64,000 nucleotides of DNA, from NCBI GenBank assembly GCA_910591455.2, contig OU342816.1:17345138-17409137 (forward strand), read 5' to 3'. Below are positions 37,701-49,476 of the stretch, piece after piece (within the stretch, counting starts at the first letter, position 1; each line of letters opens with the position of its first letter). The notes beneath the pieces are model-generated. The model was not told where the DNA came from. It ran no database searches and saw only the letters and a list, made by a program, of their open reading frames with translations. A program made the translations under genes and the position numbers. The stretch is from Pholis gunnellus. Lineage: Eukaryota; Chordata; Actinopteri; Perciformes; Pholidae.

Positions 37701-40277
37701 GGGGGGGGGTGGGGGTAGGGGAGATAATTACCAGTATAAATGAAGCCCTGCGAACGATTCGCACTGCTGGGTCCCCTGATCTAGTCTCCAAGGCAACCTC
37801 AGCACGCTCATTTGTTTTGTAGATGAGTAATTACATCCAATTAGTGGCCAGTGGAAAAAAAAACGGGAGTCCAAGAAAGGCCCATTGTTCTGGATAGATT
37901 GTGTGAATATTAATAGTGGGGAGGTCTGTGGCACAGTGATATGATCGGTGATGCTAATGCAGCTGTGGGCACACTCTGCCCAGTCTCATCCTGCAGAACT
38001 GATCGCCACTGATGAAAATATATGGCTTTGAGTTTCTGTGCCCGCGTGTTTGCGCACGAGTCGTACGCTCTTCTCTGTATTCGGCAAACAAAAGTTTCTT
38101 ACCTGAGCCTGCCGCACCTGCGGACAGTGCAACGGCGTGCCGTGTCTGAAAACTTTGCAAATTTCATTGCCTGGATGAATGTTATTCACAATATAGAAAC
38201 ATCTCTTGATTTCACCGCGGCAGAGGAAATAATACCTTCCTGCTTTTCGTTCATAATAGAATTGAGCAAAGTAATGCTGCCTTTCTCCCCTTTTTTTCGC
38301 AAACATTCGATCATCTATAGATAAAGCCAATCCTGTAAAGTCCTGTATTTACGTTCAGTGTAGGCGTCCTCGTCCACGTTGATCCGTACTGTGTGATCAT
38401 ACAAGTGGCAGGTTCTGGCTAAAGCAGGAAGGCCAATTTAAACCTGTAATGTGAGTTGACACTGCAGGATTAAAGAAAACAAAGTGTCTGCCCAGTTTAA
38501 TGTGGTTCAGTTACTTACAATTAGAAGCTTATCTCAAATGGAAATTACTTCCCTGTCCAATTTTGAAGCCACACTATTAATATTAATATTTACTAATATT
38601 TTGATTTAAAACTCAAAATACTCTTATTAATTGAATGTGGGCTTTGTCTAAATAGTAATGGTAGCACATATATAAACAGTTTATTATTATCTGTCACCAC
38701 ATGTTTCTCTTTTCATGAGTGAAGCTCATCTGTTATATATCTACCTGCAACTTTACAATCTTTACTTTATGGTCAACTGTATAACATGAAAGCAATGAAG
38801 CATAGTGACGGTATCATAAAAAGGAAAGTAAGGCCTGTTTGCTTCCTGCCTCGACACCGTTCTGAGCTGCTGACATATTTGGAACGGCTTCTTTATGAAT
38901 TCCCAACAACACGGTTTGCTCTATTGTCAAATGCTTCTTTTTTTTTTTTGTCCTCCGTTATAATTATTCCATTGATTCAGTTTTCCTCATTAGCAAGGCC
39001 AATCAATGTTCTGTGACATTTGTCTAAGTGAAGTAAATGGAATGATTGGTTCTTGAGCTTTGTTCAATGTGTCAGGCATTATGTGACGTACGTGGGAAGC
39101 CTGCCGTATTTTGGAGCCTATAATTTGATGAGTGGGCAGACAGCCCACAAGTGGTGAGATCAGAGTGCTAAAAAGCATTGGCGGAGAGAAACATGGCGGG
39201 TGCTTACATTCCATTTGGCAGAAGTGGACTGTCTCACTCTGAATGGGTAGAGGTGAAGTGGCTTTGAATGGCTGTTCGCTCCAGGACCCAAATAAAAAAA
39301 CTAAACACACAGCAGGGGAAACCCAGCATGGAAAAGCCGGTGTCACCAACCTCAGTCCCTCCTGAGTAGATTAACTCTGTTATCAAGGAGGTGTGAGAAG
39401 CAGCGGTTTCTTTTAATTGCACTCTTTATATGAGCAGCTTGTCTCAGATTAAGAGGACAAGCAATAAACGCCAGCACGACTTATTGCTGAAAGACATTTT
39501 CTAAACTGTTGATAATCCGCCATCTGTGTCAAAGAGAGAGTCATTCCAAGAGGCCAGTCTGAGACGGGCTTGGGGTACTTAGGATATTTCACAGTCATCA
39601 ATAAACATGAACGCCTATACCTCATACACATGTTGCTTTTGGTAAAAAAATTTAAAAAAAAATGCTTTAAATTAATTATTGACTGGTTCACGCAGTGTTT
39701 CTTTTCATTTAAATGACAAAAGCTTCCTTCAGGTGTGTCGACCAAGAATTGTCGGTTTTGAAATGTATTGCCCTGTGTTTTAATGATTCTTCAGTTCTTA
39801 TCTCACTCCTTGATGATCATGATTGCAAGAAAACGTACGGGGCACAGGTCAATTGTGCAAAAAGCCAAAAATATCAACGCTGTGGCCTTACTGTTTGTTT
39901 AGCATGTATTGTTATTGGTCCATTTGAATCAAGTCAAAGGTATTAAGAGTAAATGAGGAGGTTTAAATTGTGTAATTTCAGGGCGAGATAGCATGTATCC
40001 ATAATTGTACAGCTAATGTATATGATAGAGCTGAGCGCATCAAACACGGACCATATGCCAAGGGGGCCTGGCCACATGGTAGGAGCTGCTGGGGAGGGGG
40101 GGCATGGGGGGGGCAATTAAAGCAGACAACACTCAAGGATGTATTCTAAAAACGGTGTAGCGCACCACCAAGCTATGCTTAACAATCTGGACATTGACTT
40201 TGACATTGAAAGAGTTGTTTTCCACAATGATGGAGTCCCCTCCCCTCCCCCTCCCCACCCTATACTGTATCTCCCAG

Positions 40278-40457
40278 GCCTCCCCGATTATGGGTTTTAC
40301 TCTACGCCCAGTGACCAGAGGGGGGGGCCCTGCTCCTTTGCTGACTATGGCTCCCTGGGGCCCCAAGCGGCTCAGATGCTGCACAGTGAGCATGCCACCT
40401 CCGCCTGCAACTCCCCCCTCCAGCACCTACACAGCCCGGATCAATTTAAGAACCCAG
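40278..40457 (+). CDS. msi2: msi2 cassette exon of 180 bases (60 codons)
   Basis: The exon starts after a C-rich tract ending ATCTCCCAG and ends at CCAG|GTTTGT. Two bases complete a Gly codon, 59 codons follow without a stop, and one base is left over, so it is phase 1 on both sides and can be included or skipped without shifting the frame. It encodes (G)LPDYGFYSTPSDQRGG, SFADYGSLGPQAAQMLHSEH and SPLQHLHSPDQFKNP in order. It is Tyr/Gly/Ser/Gln-rich and has three Ser/Thr-Pro pairs (TP, SP, SP), possible proline-directed kinase sites. The strong codon-level order and the splice phase make it a real exon. I believe equivalent segments occur in predicted MSI2 isoforms of other vertebrates, but I cannot verify that. 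The donor is weak (T at +3 and +4), in keeping with regulated inclusion. Confidence 0.85.
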
Positions 40458-43400
40458 GTTTGTATATGCGCATCTATCTCATCCACTTTTTGGACTTTTC
40501 AGTTTGATTCATGACATTATTCCATGCAGATGATCTAATCTTTTTTTTTGTTTTTATAGATTTTCTCTTTTGTTAAGAAAAAAAAAAAAAAATCCCTCCC
40601 CCCTTAAAAATACAACCTATATAAACAGGTCTTGCTGACAAAGTAGCATTGCATGTTCTTCCTCCTTTGTTTCAATTTTAAATGTAGATTTTCTGTTTCT
40701 TTGTGAAGTTGTGTTCCAGCCCCTGCTTGCACATACGGGGCAGACACATGCAGAATGTACTCCTCCATTTGCATGTGAACGAAATAACTACTGATGATGT
40801 CGCAGAGTACACCGGCCTCTCTAACACAGCTCAAGTTTATGTGAATTTTGAACAGCGAAGGAACGAGTTAAGTGTGGGAGTGAGAGTCGTTTTTTTTTTT
40901 TTTAGTCGAGCCCTTTCAGTATTTTAAGTGTAGGAATGATTGCTCGTGTTATTAGTGTGTGAGAGTCTGACTAGGAAATCAGTGGAAATGCTGCACGATG
41001 TCAGACACTTAAAAGACAACATCTTTGCATAATACAGCCATTACGCTGCAACACAAGCACATTTTCATCTTTTCTGATGTTCTCTCATCTACCTTACGTA
41101 ACCGTAGCGTTCTAAAATAAAATATACTCCACATTGACATTTCAACACCTGCATGCAGTGCGTAAAGAAATTCATAAAGTCATGCTATGTCCTTGAGAAC
41201 AGACAGAAGTCTTCCAAGATTATTATTTTTTTGATCCTACAGTATTTGTATGTTAATTAACTGCTCATGATCATGTTTGCACTGACATGACGTACCACCG
41301 ATGTTTATTTCGTCTGAGGTAGTTGTTCGGAGGTCTAAGTTTAGTGCGGTGCCTTCATGCGATGCCTTGCTGCGGGTGACAGCGCTGACCTACACACAGC
41401 GGTTAGGTTCCCCGTCTCTGGAGACTCACGTTCCCCCGCTGGGCATGAATCCTGCCGCACCCTTCAGTCTCGTCTTCCCCCACTTCGCAATAATAGCAAA
41501 AATATAAAAAAAACACCCTTTTGGACTAATAAAGTGAGCGTGTAAGTGTGGGTCCAACTCTCCACCCTAATGGTTAAAGTGTTGGCCAGCTGCCCGGGGC
41601 AGATGTTGGCATTTCCTACAGTCTGTCCGTCCAGCAAACGGCGAAAAACCACAGACAGGGCGCATAGAAACCACTGCACAGACGTGATTTTTCTGAAGGG
41701 TTTCTTGTCGGCCTGCTGTTTTAGCGTCATTGTCACAACACTGCAAGTGTGACAGCGCTCCGGACATAGTTCACCATACGCTTCACTTTCTACAGATCTG
41801 ATAAGCAGTGTGAAGCGTTTGATTCCATAGACAGCTGCATGGCAGGGGAACGGTCCCTGCTACTTTACACCACTGCAGATATACACGTTACATAGTGGAC
41901 ATGAGAGTAGTAAGGGTACAGATCAACCCTCCGTCCTTTAGCAGCAGCTACTGTAAGTCGCTCCGGACTGGCGGCTGGTTTTTGTTTGAGTTTTGCTCGG
42001 CCCGGTGAAGCCCAGGTGTTTCTTACCTGAGAGTGAGTCAACACAATTTCTGTGCCTGTTGTCTGTGAAATAGAGTTTACATTTGTAGCCAAGTTTGACC
42101 CTAATGATATGAGAACCAGAGAGCACATTAAAGTCAATGGATGTTTGTTTTAAGTACATAAGGAGAATGGTTTTCAGGAAGTAGAATTTCTTTTTTGTGT
42201 GTCCATTCGGTGCCTTGTGATGATGATTACCAGCCGCAGGTCGTAGATTACCCGCGTTTCATTTATCATGCCATTACGGTGCAAATGCTATGGTGGGCCG
42301 CCCTGCACCTCGCAAAGCGCTCAGTCCACAGGTGGAGATTGTGCCACACAGATTGCTAGCCTGAGAGGGAGAACAGGATATATATGCATGTTGAAGACAA
42401 ATATCTCCGTGATAAATGCTTTTCCCCTTGTGCACAGTGCCTACGTCTGTACTTCAGCACGACGATTTAAGTGAAGCAAAATGAAGCAAATAGAACCTGG
42501 AAGACACACACAGTGTCCTGTATAGAGTTAGACAGCAGACATTCATTCGTTTTTAAGTACTTCACACACAGAAGTCTCCGCTAGCGTCAAATGATTTTCT
42601 CTTAACAGTCGGATGTTTCTGCGAAGTACCACAGGACTGAAGCGTAAGAAAGATTGAGCACGATCATTCCTTACGTAAAACAGTGTATGACTAGTAAACA
42701 CACAACGTTTTCAAGAAGTAAATTTAAAAAAACAGTTTCACGTGGAGAGGGGTGAGCCACACTCTTAAAAAAAAAAAATCACCAGTCATAGAAAATGAGG
42801 ATTGCCATTTTGACTGAAAAAGTCCTTAATTGTATAATAAGCCAGCCTACTGGGGGGGGGGGGGGGGGGGGGCTGTGCAGGCAAGATAAGAGCACTAGCT
42901 GCTCACTGTGCAAAGTCCTCACAGTTAAACAGCAGCGTCATCCCCACTAGATGTGTGTTCAGTGAGATGGCTTCATTTGTCTGGAGCGCTTTGTGCGGAT
43001 ATGTTTTCAGGTGCTTCCGTTGGACCCGAGCGTGTCTAATACAGCTTTGATAGATGGAGTCGCGATATGTTAAACACGGCGACAATGATCCAGTTTGTAT
43101 ACTGTGCGTGTCGACACGTTTGGATGTACCGCAGTTGCACTCAGTTTTTTTTCTACGAGGCCTTCCTCTCATGCATCATAGGGCTCATGAGCTCATATAT
43201 ACACAAGATCGAGCATTTTCCTGTGGCTGGAAGATTTTTCTCTTTAATACAGTTTTTTTTTTTTTCTCACAGTCTTGTCTGTGGATGAGGGTGAGACGGA
43301 GGGTTATGTGAAGCTGACAGCAGAGGAGATTGCTGTTAAGAGATCACTGCGTTTTTCTTTCTCCCCGACTGCTGTGTTTTTTTTTTTTTCCTGCATTGCA

Positions 43401-44285
43401 AGTGTTATTGGCCTTTAGTTGGCATCTGGATTTTCAAAAGACATTTTATTAGTCAGTTGCTCTTACTCACAGGGCAAAGGTGGTAAGTCATGTACAGTAT
43501 TTCTTTTTTATCCCCCCCCGAGTTTGGACCTGCACATGAAGTCGGGTCATGATTTTATATTTCCCCTTTATGCCTCCTTTCTCTTGTCTCACATACCTCT
43601 TTTGCTTTATGCCTGAAGTTACACCAGCAGACGGAAAGGCTGAAGCACACCGCTGACATAATGGAGAATATTTTGAGCAGTTTCTTGCCGTTAACGATGA
43701 ATCATAGGTCATATAGGACAGCATAAAGTAGCCTATCTCAAATGTCTGGGTTCAAAACTCTCAAGTGAAATCGTAAATCGGTAATATATACCCACCCTGT
43801 GTTACTCTTCTTATTCAACAGCTAATGATGCTTTACAACTACTCCTTCACATTATGCATGGCAACATTGACACTGCAACCTTACTAGTTTATTAGCATGG
43901 TGGAAGTCTTTCTAGCAGAGTGCTTGTTTTGTGTTGTGCATGACTATACAAAGTGAATGTTACTCCTATGCATAACACACACAGCATGTAGGTTATATTC
44001 AGAATATCACACTGGATTCACCCCGAATTTTGGCTCTTTGAAATCATGTTAAATCTAAATCCTGCACCTGTTTTGTTGTTTGATGTCAAATTAAATTGAA
44101 AAGCTTTATTATCAGTGAGTATTTTGACTTTGAACTATGAGCAAGTCCTTCGAGACAAACATGAATCCAGTAGTGTGTTCTTTTGATTTAAACGTTTCCC
44201 TTTGAGTCACAGCAAGTAAGAGTCGTACCGATTGGCTGTTGGGTTGTTTCTGAGCTGCTCTGCTCCCCGCTGTGTTTGTATGCAG
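40458..44285 (+). other. msi2 intron after the cassette exon
   Basis: This is a 3.8 kb intron with a weak donor GTTTGT and acceptor TGTATGCAG. It contains T- and A-rich runs (40541-40591), a G21 homopolymer at 42852-42872 and T10-type runs near 43251-43265. No coding exon, RNA gene or intact mobile element was recognised. Confidence 0.83.
42852..42872. repeat. G21 homopolymer
   Basis: Twenty-one consecutive G residues inside the intron before the PGGFPGAN exon. Confidence 0.95.
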
Positions 44286-44440
44286 GCGCCAACCCGTCAA
44301 GGCCCGGAGGTTTCCCTGGTGCTAACAGTCCAGGGCCTGTGGCTGACCTGTACGGACCTGGCAGCCAGGATTCAGCTGTGGGCAACTACATCAGTGCTGC
44401 TAGCCCTCAGCCCGGCTCTGGGTTTGGCCCCAGCATCACA
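44286..44440 (+). CDS. msi2: msi2 coding exon: [18 protein letters not shown] block
   Basis: The exon is 155 bases: two bases complete a Gly codon, then 51 codons end exactly at the donor (phase 0). It encodes (G)[36 protein letters not shown] and AASPQPGSGFGPSIT. This is the most diagnostic MSI2 block; mammals have [28 protein letters not shown] and GFGHGIA. The acceptor is GTATGCAG|GC and the donor is ACA|GTGAGT. The exon can follow either donor of exon 29068 or the 60-codon cassette. If the donor is not used, the frame stays open for 40 more codons to a TGA at 44561-44563. A TGCATG word (44544-44549), the RBFOX recognition sequence, lies about 100 bases downstream. Confidence 0.97.
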
Positions 44441-47400
44441 GTGAGTACTCGGATGCAGACTGCCTGTCGTGTCTGGCCGCACCTTGAGCTCAGTTGCCTC
44501 CCGTGTGTCCGAATACCGACACTAAAATACGGCACTAAACCGATGCATGCTGCCTGTGATTGAGATGTTCTGTGACATTAGACTTTTATTATAAGGAGAT
44601 TTCTAATTGTTAAAGGACTTAATACTTGATCAAAATAACCACCACCTGCCTCAAAGCAAACATCCCAAATCCAGATAAGTCCAGCGCAACCATTCAGTAG
44701 ATTCTAAGAGTTAGGATTATTTCTTTGCAGAGAGCAGTCATCGAGTTCAGAGGTCCCATAAGCATTTTGTACATCCGGCTCAACCCCGCCTCAGCTCTCA
44801 AAGTTATCCGTGTCAAATGCAAATGTTTGTTCCCCTTAGCTGTTGCCCGAATCACCTCACTCCAGACTCTGTGTCACCTTCCCAGAACAAATTTCCTTTT
44901 ATTTTTAGAAACCCATCTGTCCCAGAGCTTGAGCTTGCTCCGTCACTAGGACAACGCTTCCAGCAGGTCGCTTCTCTCCCAGCGTCCTTGTCCAGGTGTA
45001 CTTTTCTCAGCCAGGTGTTGTTGCACGCTTTTTCTCCCGCTGATCAGTAAGCTGCCAATTGCCATGTCACCCCATAAATGTAAGACCTGCAGGGCTAGTA
45101 GAGGTGGCGGTAACAAAGAGGTGTTCTCCGTGTGGCTATGTGAATGTGCTCCGATGTCTGTCTCGTCCCGTGTGTGTCAGTTTAGTTGATGTGCAGCAAC
45201 CCATAAATAATCCTGCCTCTTGCTTTGGCTGCAATCAAAGAGAAGCCACTACAAAAAAAAGAAATGCTTGCAAGGCCCCAGTGACGATGAAGACATGGCC
45301 TGGCAAGATAGTGGCGCGCAATAACAATTGGGGAGCATCATGTACAAAAGGAGGTTCTCTTTTATTATAACCCCAAAGTCTGAAAGAGATCATCTTAAAG
45401 CCAATAAAAATGTCTGAGGAGTAACTTCAACCAAGCTGAAATAAAGAAGCAACCTTATTTATAACCGGTGTATCCATATTTAATAGTGTTTTGTAAGACA
45501 TTATAAAGTACGCAGCAATAAGGACATTATGTAATGCTAAAGTGCAGTATTTGTCAGTGATTATAAGTTCTCTTATAAGAACATATTTTACATCTTCCAT
45601 CCTATCTCCGTGTCACCGCCATCGACTCTTATGTTGTTTTGTGCGCTTCCTTTAGTTACTGTGCGCTCGCCCACTTAAAACGGATCACGGTTGTAATCCA
45701 TCAGTGATTCATAAGTGCAACGTAATCTTGTTATGTTATGAATGTTTCAGTGTTGCTAAATTAGCCGTCTAAAAACAGGCAAAGACTTCATACTGTATAA
45801 CCCAGACATTCAAATGTTACCGTTCAAACCCAGCCAAATTAAATTTCGTCTTAATTAGCGAGTAGCTCTTCATCTTCCTCTTGTGTTCAGGACCTTGTTT
45901 TCAACAAAGGGACAACGTTCAAACTCCCCCCGACAGAAGACTCGATCAGCGCTTTGTTTACTTTGCGTGTGTGTGTGTCGGTCTACCCTGGACCTCACTG
46001 AATAATTAATCTCAAATGTTGCCATCAGAATTTTATGGCCCCTAGCAAGGTGCAGCGGGGGCTACGTTCTGCGACTCGCTGCCGGTCTTGCTGGGCCATG
46101 TTTGCACTGTTTTACATGGCTGAACTGAGTGACACAGGAAAGGTTATGAAAATAACACCTGCTTTTCTGTAAGAAGCTAATTAATGCATGGCTTAACTGA
46201 GGTGGAATAACAGCAGGCGCATTAGTGCTGCGAGACTACAGGGTGAAGACACTCTTTCTAAATTTGAGTCGTTATTTTCATTTTTTTCTTGGTATTTCAG
46301 GAGCACGGGAGATTCATCAGAGTGTGTGGTGCATAGAATCAATGGGACTAATTCTAACGGCTTAGCGAGGATGAAGTGAATGTGAGACCTAATAAGCAGT
46401 CAGGTTGTGACTATGGAAAAGTGCCACTGGGACCAAATGGGCAAAAATAGCTCATGAGAAGATAAAAAGAAAAGCTCATTTTGGGTTTGATAAATGTGTG
46501 TAATGGATTGATGATGTCCAAACGAAAACAGAGCTTAACAGAAACATACATTGTGTTGGCTTTTCGCTTGCTAAGCAAAGCCTCTCTTATTAATTGTTTT
46601 AGGTCCACTGGCTATCTGCGATAATCCGTTGCTCTCAGTGTAGGAAGCACAATATTTGTTATGAAAGACCACGCTGGCTCGTTTTCAAAGCAGATTTAGC
46701 AGCAGATAGTTCACAGATGGAAATGAGGCGATTTGTTTCAATTATTTTCCTTTCGTCGCAACAGTTCATAACCATGCTGTGCCACAGAATGTAGAAACAA
46801 GTCTCTGAATGCAATACATATGATCAATTCGGAAGAAATGTATATATCCGTTTTCTTTGTCGCATTTACCTGTTTTAAAAAGGCTGATTTATGTTAAAAT
46901 ACAGAGGCCAGGTTTTGTGACTCCCTTGCAGAATGTCAAATTGTGCCTGTGATATGAAATACTAAATCGCCACTTGAGAATTACCCAGTGAATCAAACGG
47001 AGTGCAATAAAGCAGAGAGGTGATGCAGCAGCTCTCGGCGAGATGATCTCTCTATTCAGAACATTAAAATGGGAAATGATTCAGAACTAAAATGTGCTTT
47101 ATAATTCATTTTTATGACGGAGGATGCTGTTGAACTGAATACATGTCGGATCATGGTATGTCACAACCTCATGGATGACTTCAGAGTCTCTTGATTTGTC
47201 GCTCCGGTCCTACGCTCCAGCGGTTTTATTAATCCCTTTAGCCAATATCAAAACAGCCACTGTGAAGGAGCAGTAATGAACTTAACTGGGGTTTTTTTTT
47301 TCATGCAAGACAATTAGAGTGCAATTAGTTGATTGAAGTGATAAAGACAGATAATCGCTGTTGAAAGTGCATCTCTTTTCAATCCAAGGATTTGTGCAGA

Positions 47401-48380
47401 CCTGTCAGTCCTGATAACTCAGCTTCATAATGAAGAGCATTCAGCTCTCGTACTGAGGGCTCTTTGTGATCTTTTCTCTGCACGCTTTCAGCTCTAATCA
47501 ACTGTGTATGTTGGCATGAATGGGGATTGTGTGTGTGTTATTGTCTCCTTGACATATTTGTTTTGTTTACGCAATTTTTCACTGATTGTCACCTGATATA
47601 GAAAATAAAATGAAGGGAAACACTTTCAATGACGCTCATGTCTATGATGCGTCATGAACATACTTATACTGCTTTATAACCTGTTTATAGCGTTGAATAA
47701 GTAGTTATGAGCACTCATGAGGCTTTATCAGAATAATACCTCATTATAAAGCATATTTAATGACATACAGGCGAGGATTGTAATTAATGAATAGTTGAAA
47801 TAAATTATATATTTATAATGCTTTATGGTCGCTGTATTATAATGCAAGTATTACTCTCTCTGAGTGGTGGTTATTTGTGATGAGAGAAGTCAAAAAAAAT
47901 ATCATTAAATCTATGCAAGAAGAACACAACATTGTAAAATATGTTTTATAAGACGTCATGAATAGTGTTATGATTACTGTTATAAAGCCTTACGAATATT
48001 TACGAGTGTTTATAACGATGATTATATGCTATAAGCAGATTATAATGCATTATAAGTATGTTTACAATAGATTATAGACAGTTAAAATATGTAACACAGT
48101 ATGGGATCATTTACTTCATATGGAATTTCTAACTATTTTCCACTTATTTCTACCATTTAAATGAGTCCGACTTCCTGTAGTGGTTTTGCAGCATGCACTG
48201 TTTTCTCCATTGCAGGACTACACAATGAACTTGTACAACAGACTGTATATGAGAAAAGTCTCTTGCTCTGCTACTGAACATGATCAAACTGAATCAAAAC
48301 GTTCACATTCATGATATGATACTCACCTTTTTCTCTCCTTGAAATGCATACTGACAAAAGCACTAACTGTACACTTTTAG
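44441..48380 (+). other. msi2 intron before the last coding exon
   Basis: This is a 3.9 kb intron. It holds a TGCATG motif near its start, a short stretch near 45487-45600 made of ATTATAA-type words, and a larger AT-rich repeat at 47615-48096. The rest (about 46100-47480) is moderately AT-rich without simple repeats. No further coding exon was found. Confidence 0.82.
47615..48096. repeat. AT-rich palindromic repeat, probable old MITE
   Basis: The stretch is built of variations on TTATAA, CATTATAAG and TTATAAAGC in both orientations, for example GCTTTATAACC, CTCATTATAAAGC, TTATAATGCTTTATGG and ATTATAATGCATTATAAG. The left border GGGAAACACTTTCA and the right border TAAAATATGTAACA are rough inverted counterparts. 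No protein frame is present. The pattern resembles, from memory, palindromic CATTATAA repeats common in fishes. A related short stretch at 45487-45600 (ACATTATAAAGTA) may be a second fragment. Confidence 0.55.
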
Positions 48381-48451
48381 GGCCCGTTGATTGCGACAGC
48401 TTTTACAAATGGATACCATTGAACAGGTGGCCGGTTGCCATCTCATCAGAG
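48381..48451 (+). CDS. msi2: msi2 last coding exon with stop codon (C-terminus GPLIATAFTNGYH)
   Basis: The exon starts after TACACTTTTAG in phase 0. It encodes GPLIATAFTNGYH followed by TGA at 48420-48422. This 13-residue end is essentially invariant in vertebrate Musashi proteins and fixes the reading frame of the whole window. After the stop, the exon probably continues 29 bases to CAGAG|GTATTG (48451). An earlier donor-like site exists at 48426 (ACAG|GTGGCC). Either way the stop lies within 50 bases of the last junction, so the transcript should escape nonsense-mediated decay. The right border is inferred; the coding part (48381-48422) is certain. Confidence 0.94.
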
Positions 48452-49476
48452 GTATTGCATTTTACTTACTGTGCATTTCTATTCTAATACATGTTCATCA
48501 CATCATCCTCTGTTTATTCGCCTTCCCCTCAAAGTGTCAGCGCTGGTAGTAAAGTGTGAGTGTGTGTGTGACGGGAGGTTTACCTCTTCATAAATCTGGA
48601 GGCCGCTGCTGCGGCGAGGTGGTCTGTACGATGACAGGAGAGAAGATTATCATTGATTTAAACAAATTCAATCATTGTTTGTGTGACTTGCTACGGAAGA
48701 AGTTCATACTTCAGTCACACACACACACACACGCTACCAGTTTTTCTTCCTTTTTTCTTATTAACACTACACACACAGAACTCTCATCACACTACTTCAC
48801 CGCTACGACTGAAATAAAAGCAAAAGCTTCTTACCAACAAGCCAATTGCCTTGAGTCATTAAATATTAAACAAGCAGTTAATGTCTACGAGGAACCGAAT
48901 ATTTCAGTTTCATCATGTTTATTTTGTCACTGTAATTCATCTCTACTGCTAACACTGTCTCTCATATGTACGGTAGAACCACTCTCTATACAACTCAAAA
49001 TGTCTTGAGCTTTTTGTCCGCTTCCGGCTACTGTTGGTAGATGGGACGTGTGGTGTGTGTGTGTGTGTGTTGAACTCATTTTGTGCACACGTGTTTTAAA
49101 TGACTGTTTAATTCCCTTTTTTAAGCAATCAACCCAGCTAAGCATTAGCACTATTTGAAGACTCGACAGTAGCGGCACGCGTGTGAAACCTGATTGCTAA
49201 GTTAACAAGCGCTGTAACCAAGAAGTATAGTCTGTAATTATGTAACTCCTGCAGCAAGTTTTAACCCGCTGCTATTTACGATAAGTGCCGTCACATTTGT
49301 TTCATGCTGTCGACGCCTCAGAACGTGTCCAAAACATTTGATGTTGTCGTCACGTTATTGACTGCGAGTCCTTCAGAGTGCAGTATCTGTGGTCAGGATT
49401 TAATGCGAATGAAATGAATGTGGGTTTTTTTTTAATGCTGTTGCCATCCTTTTTTTTTTCTTTCTTTATCACCCAG
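48452..49476 (+). other. intron within the 3' untranslated region
   Basis: The presumed donor GTATTG (48452) pairs with an acceptor behind a strong T/C-rich tract (TTTTTTTTTTCTTTCTTTATCACCC split over 49451-49474). It contains a CA repeat (48715-48733) and a short GT run (49053-49070). A 150-codon open frame (48556-49008) crosses the CA repeat and has no recognisable domain, so it is taken as chance. Confidence 0.6.

Larger units (their letters stand above)
29188..40277 (+). other. msi2 intron between the Ala-rich exon and the 60-codon cassette
   Basis: This is an 11 kb intron that is AT-rich in its first 3 kb. It contains an interspersed repeat-like region near 34285-34750, a G17 run at 32740-32756 and a CAACAACAAC stretch near 34846-34860. 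A repeat-poor stretch at about 36720-37070 looks conserved. Mammalian MSI2 has a small exon here encoding a VLNSYSAQPNF segment in one isoform. I looked for a counterpart and did not see one, but a diverged exon of about 57 bases could be missed by eye. Confidence 0.8.

Noticed and set aside
40139..40277. Upstream continuation of the cassette exon frame as an alternative first exon
   Set aside because: The frame is open, but the residues look like translated C-rich splice tract, and the acceptor at 40277 is good.
29188..44285. Search for the mammalian small exon encoding the VLNSYSAQPNF segment
   Set aside because: No matching coding stretch with phase 1 borders was seen. It may be absent or too diverged for reading by eye.
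48556..49008. 150-codon frame between the stop-codon exon and the terminal exon
   Set aside because: It crosses a CA repeat and has no domain; the region is best explained as a 3'UTR intron.
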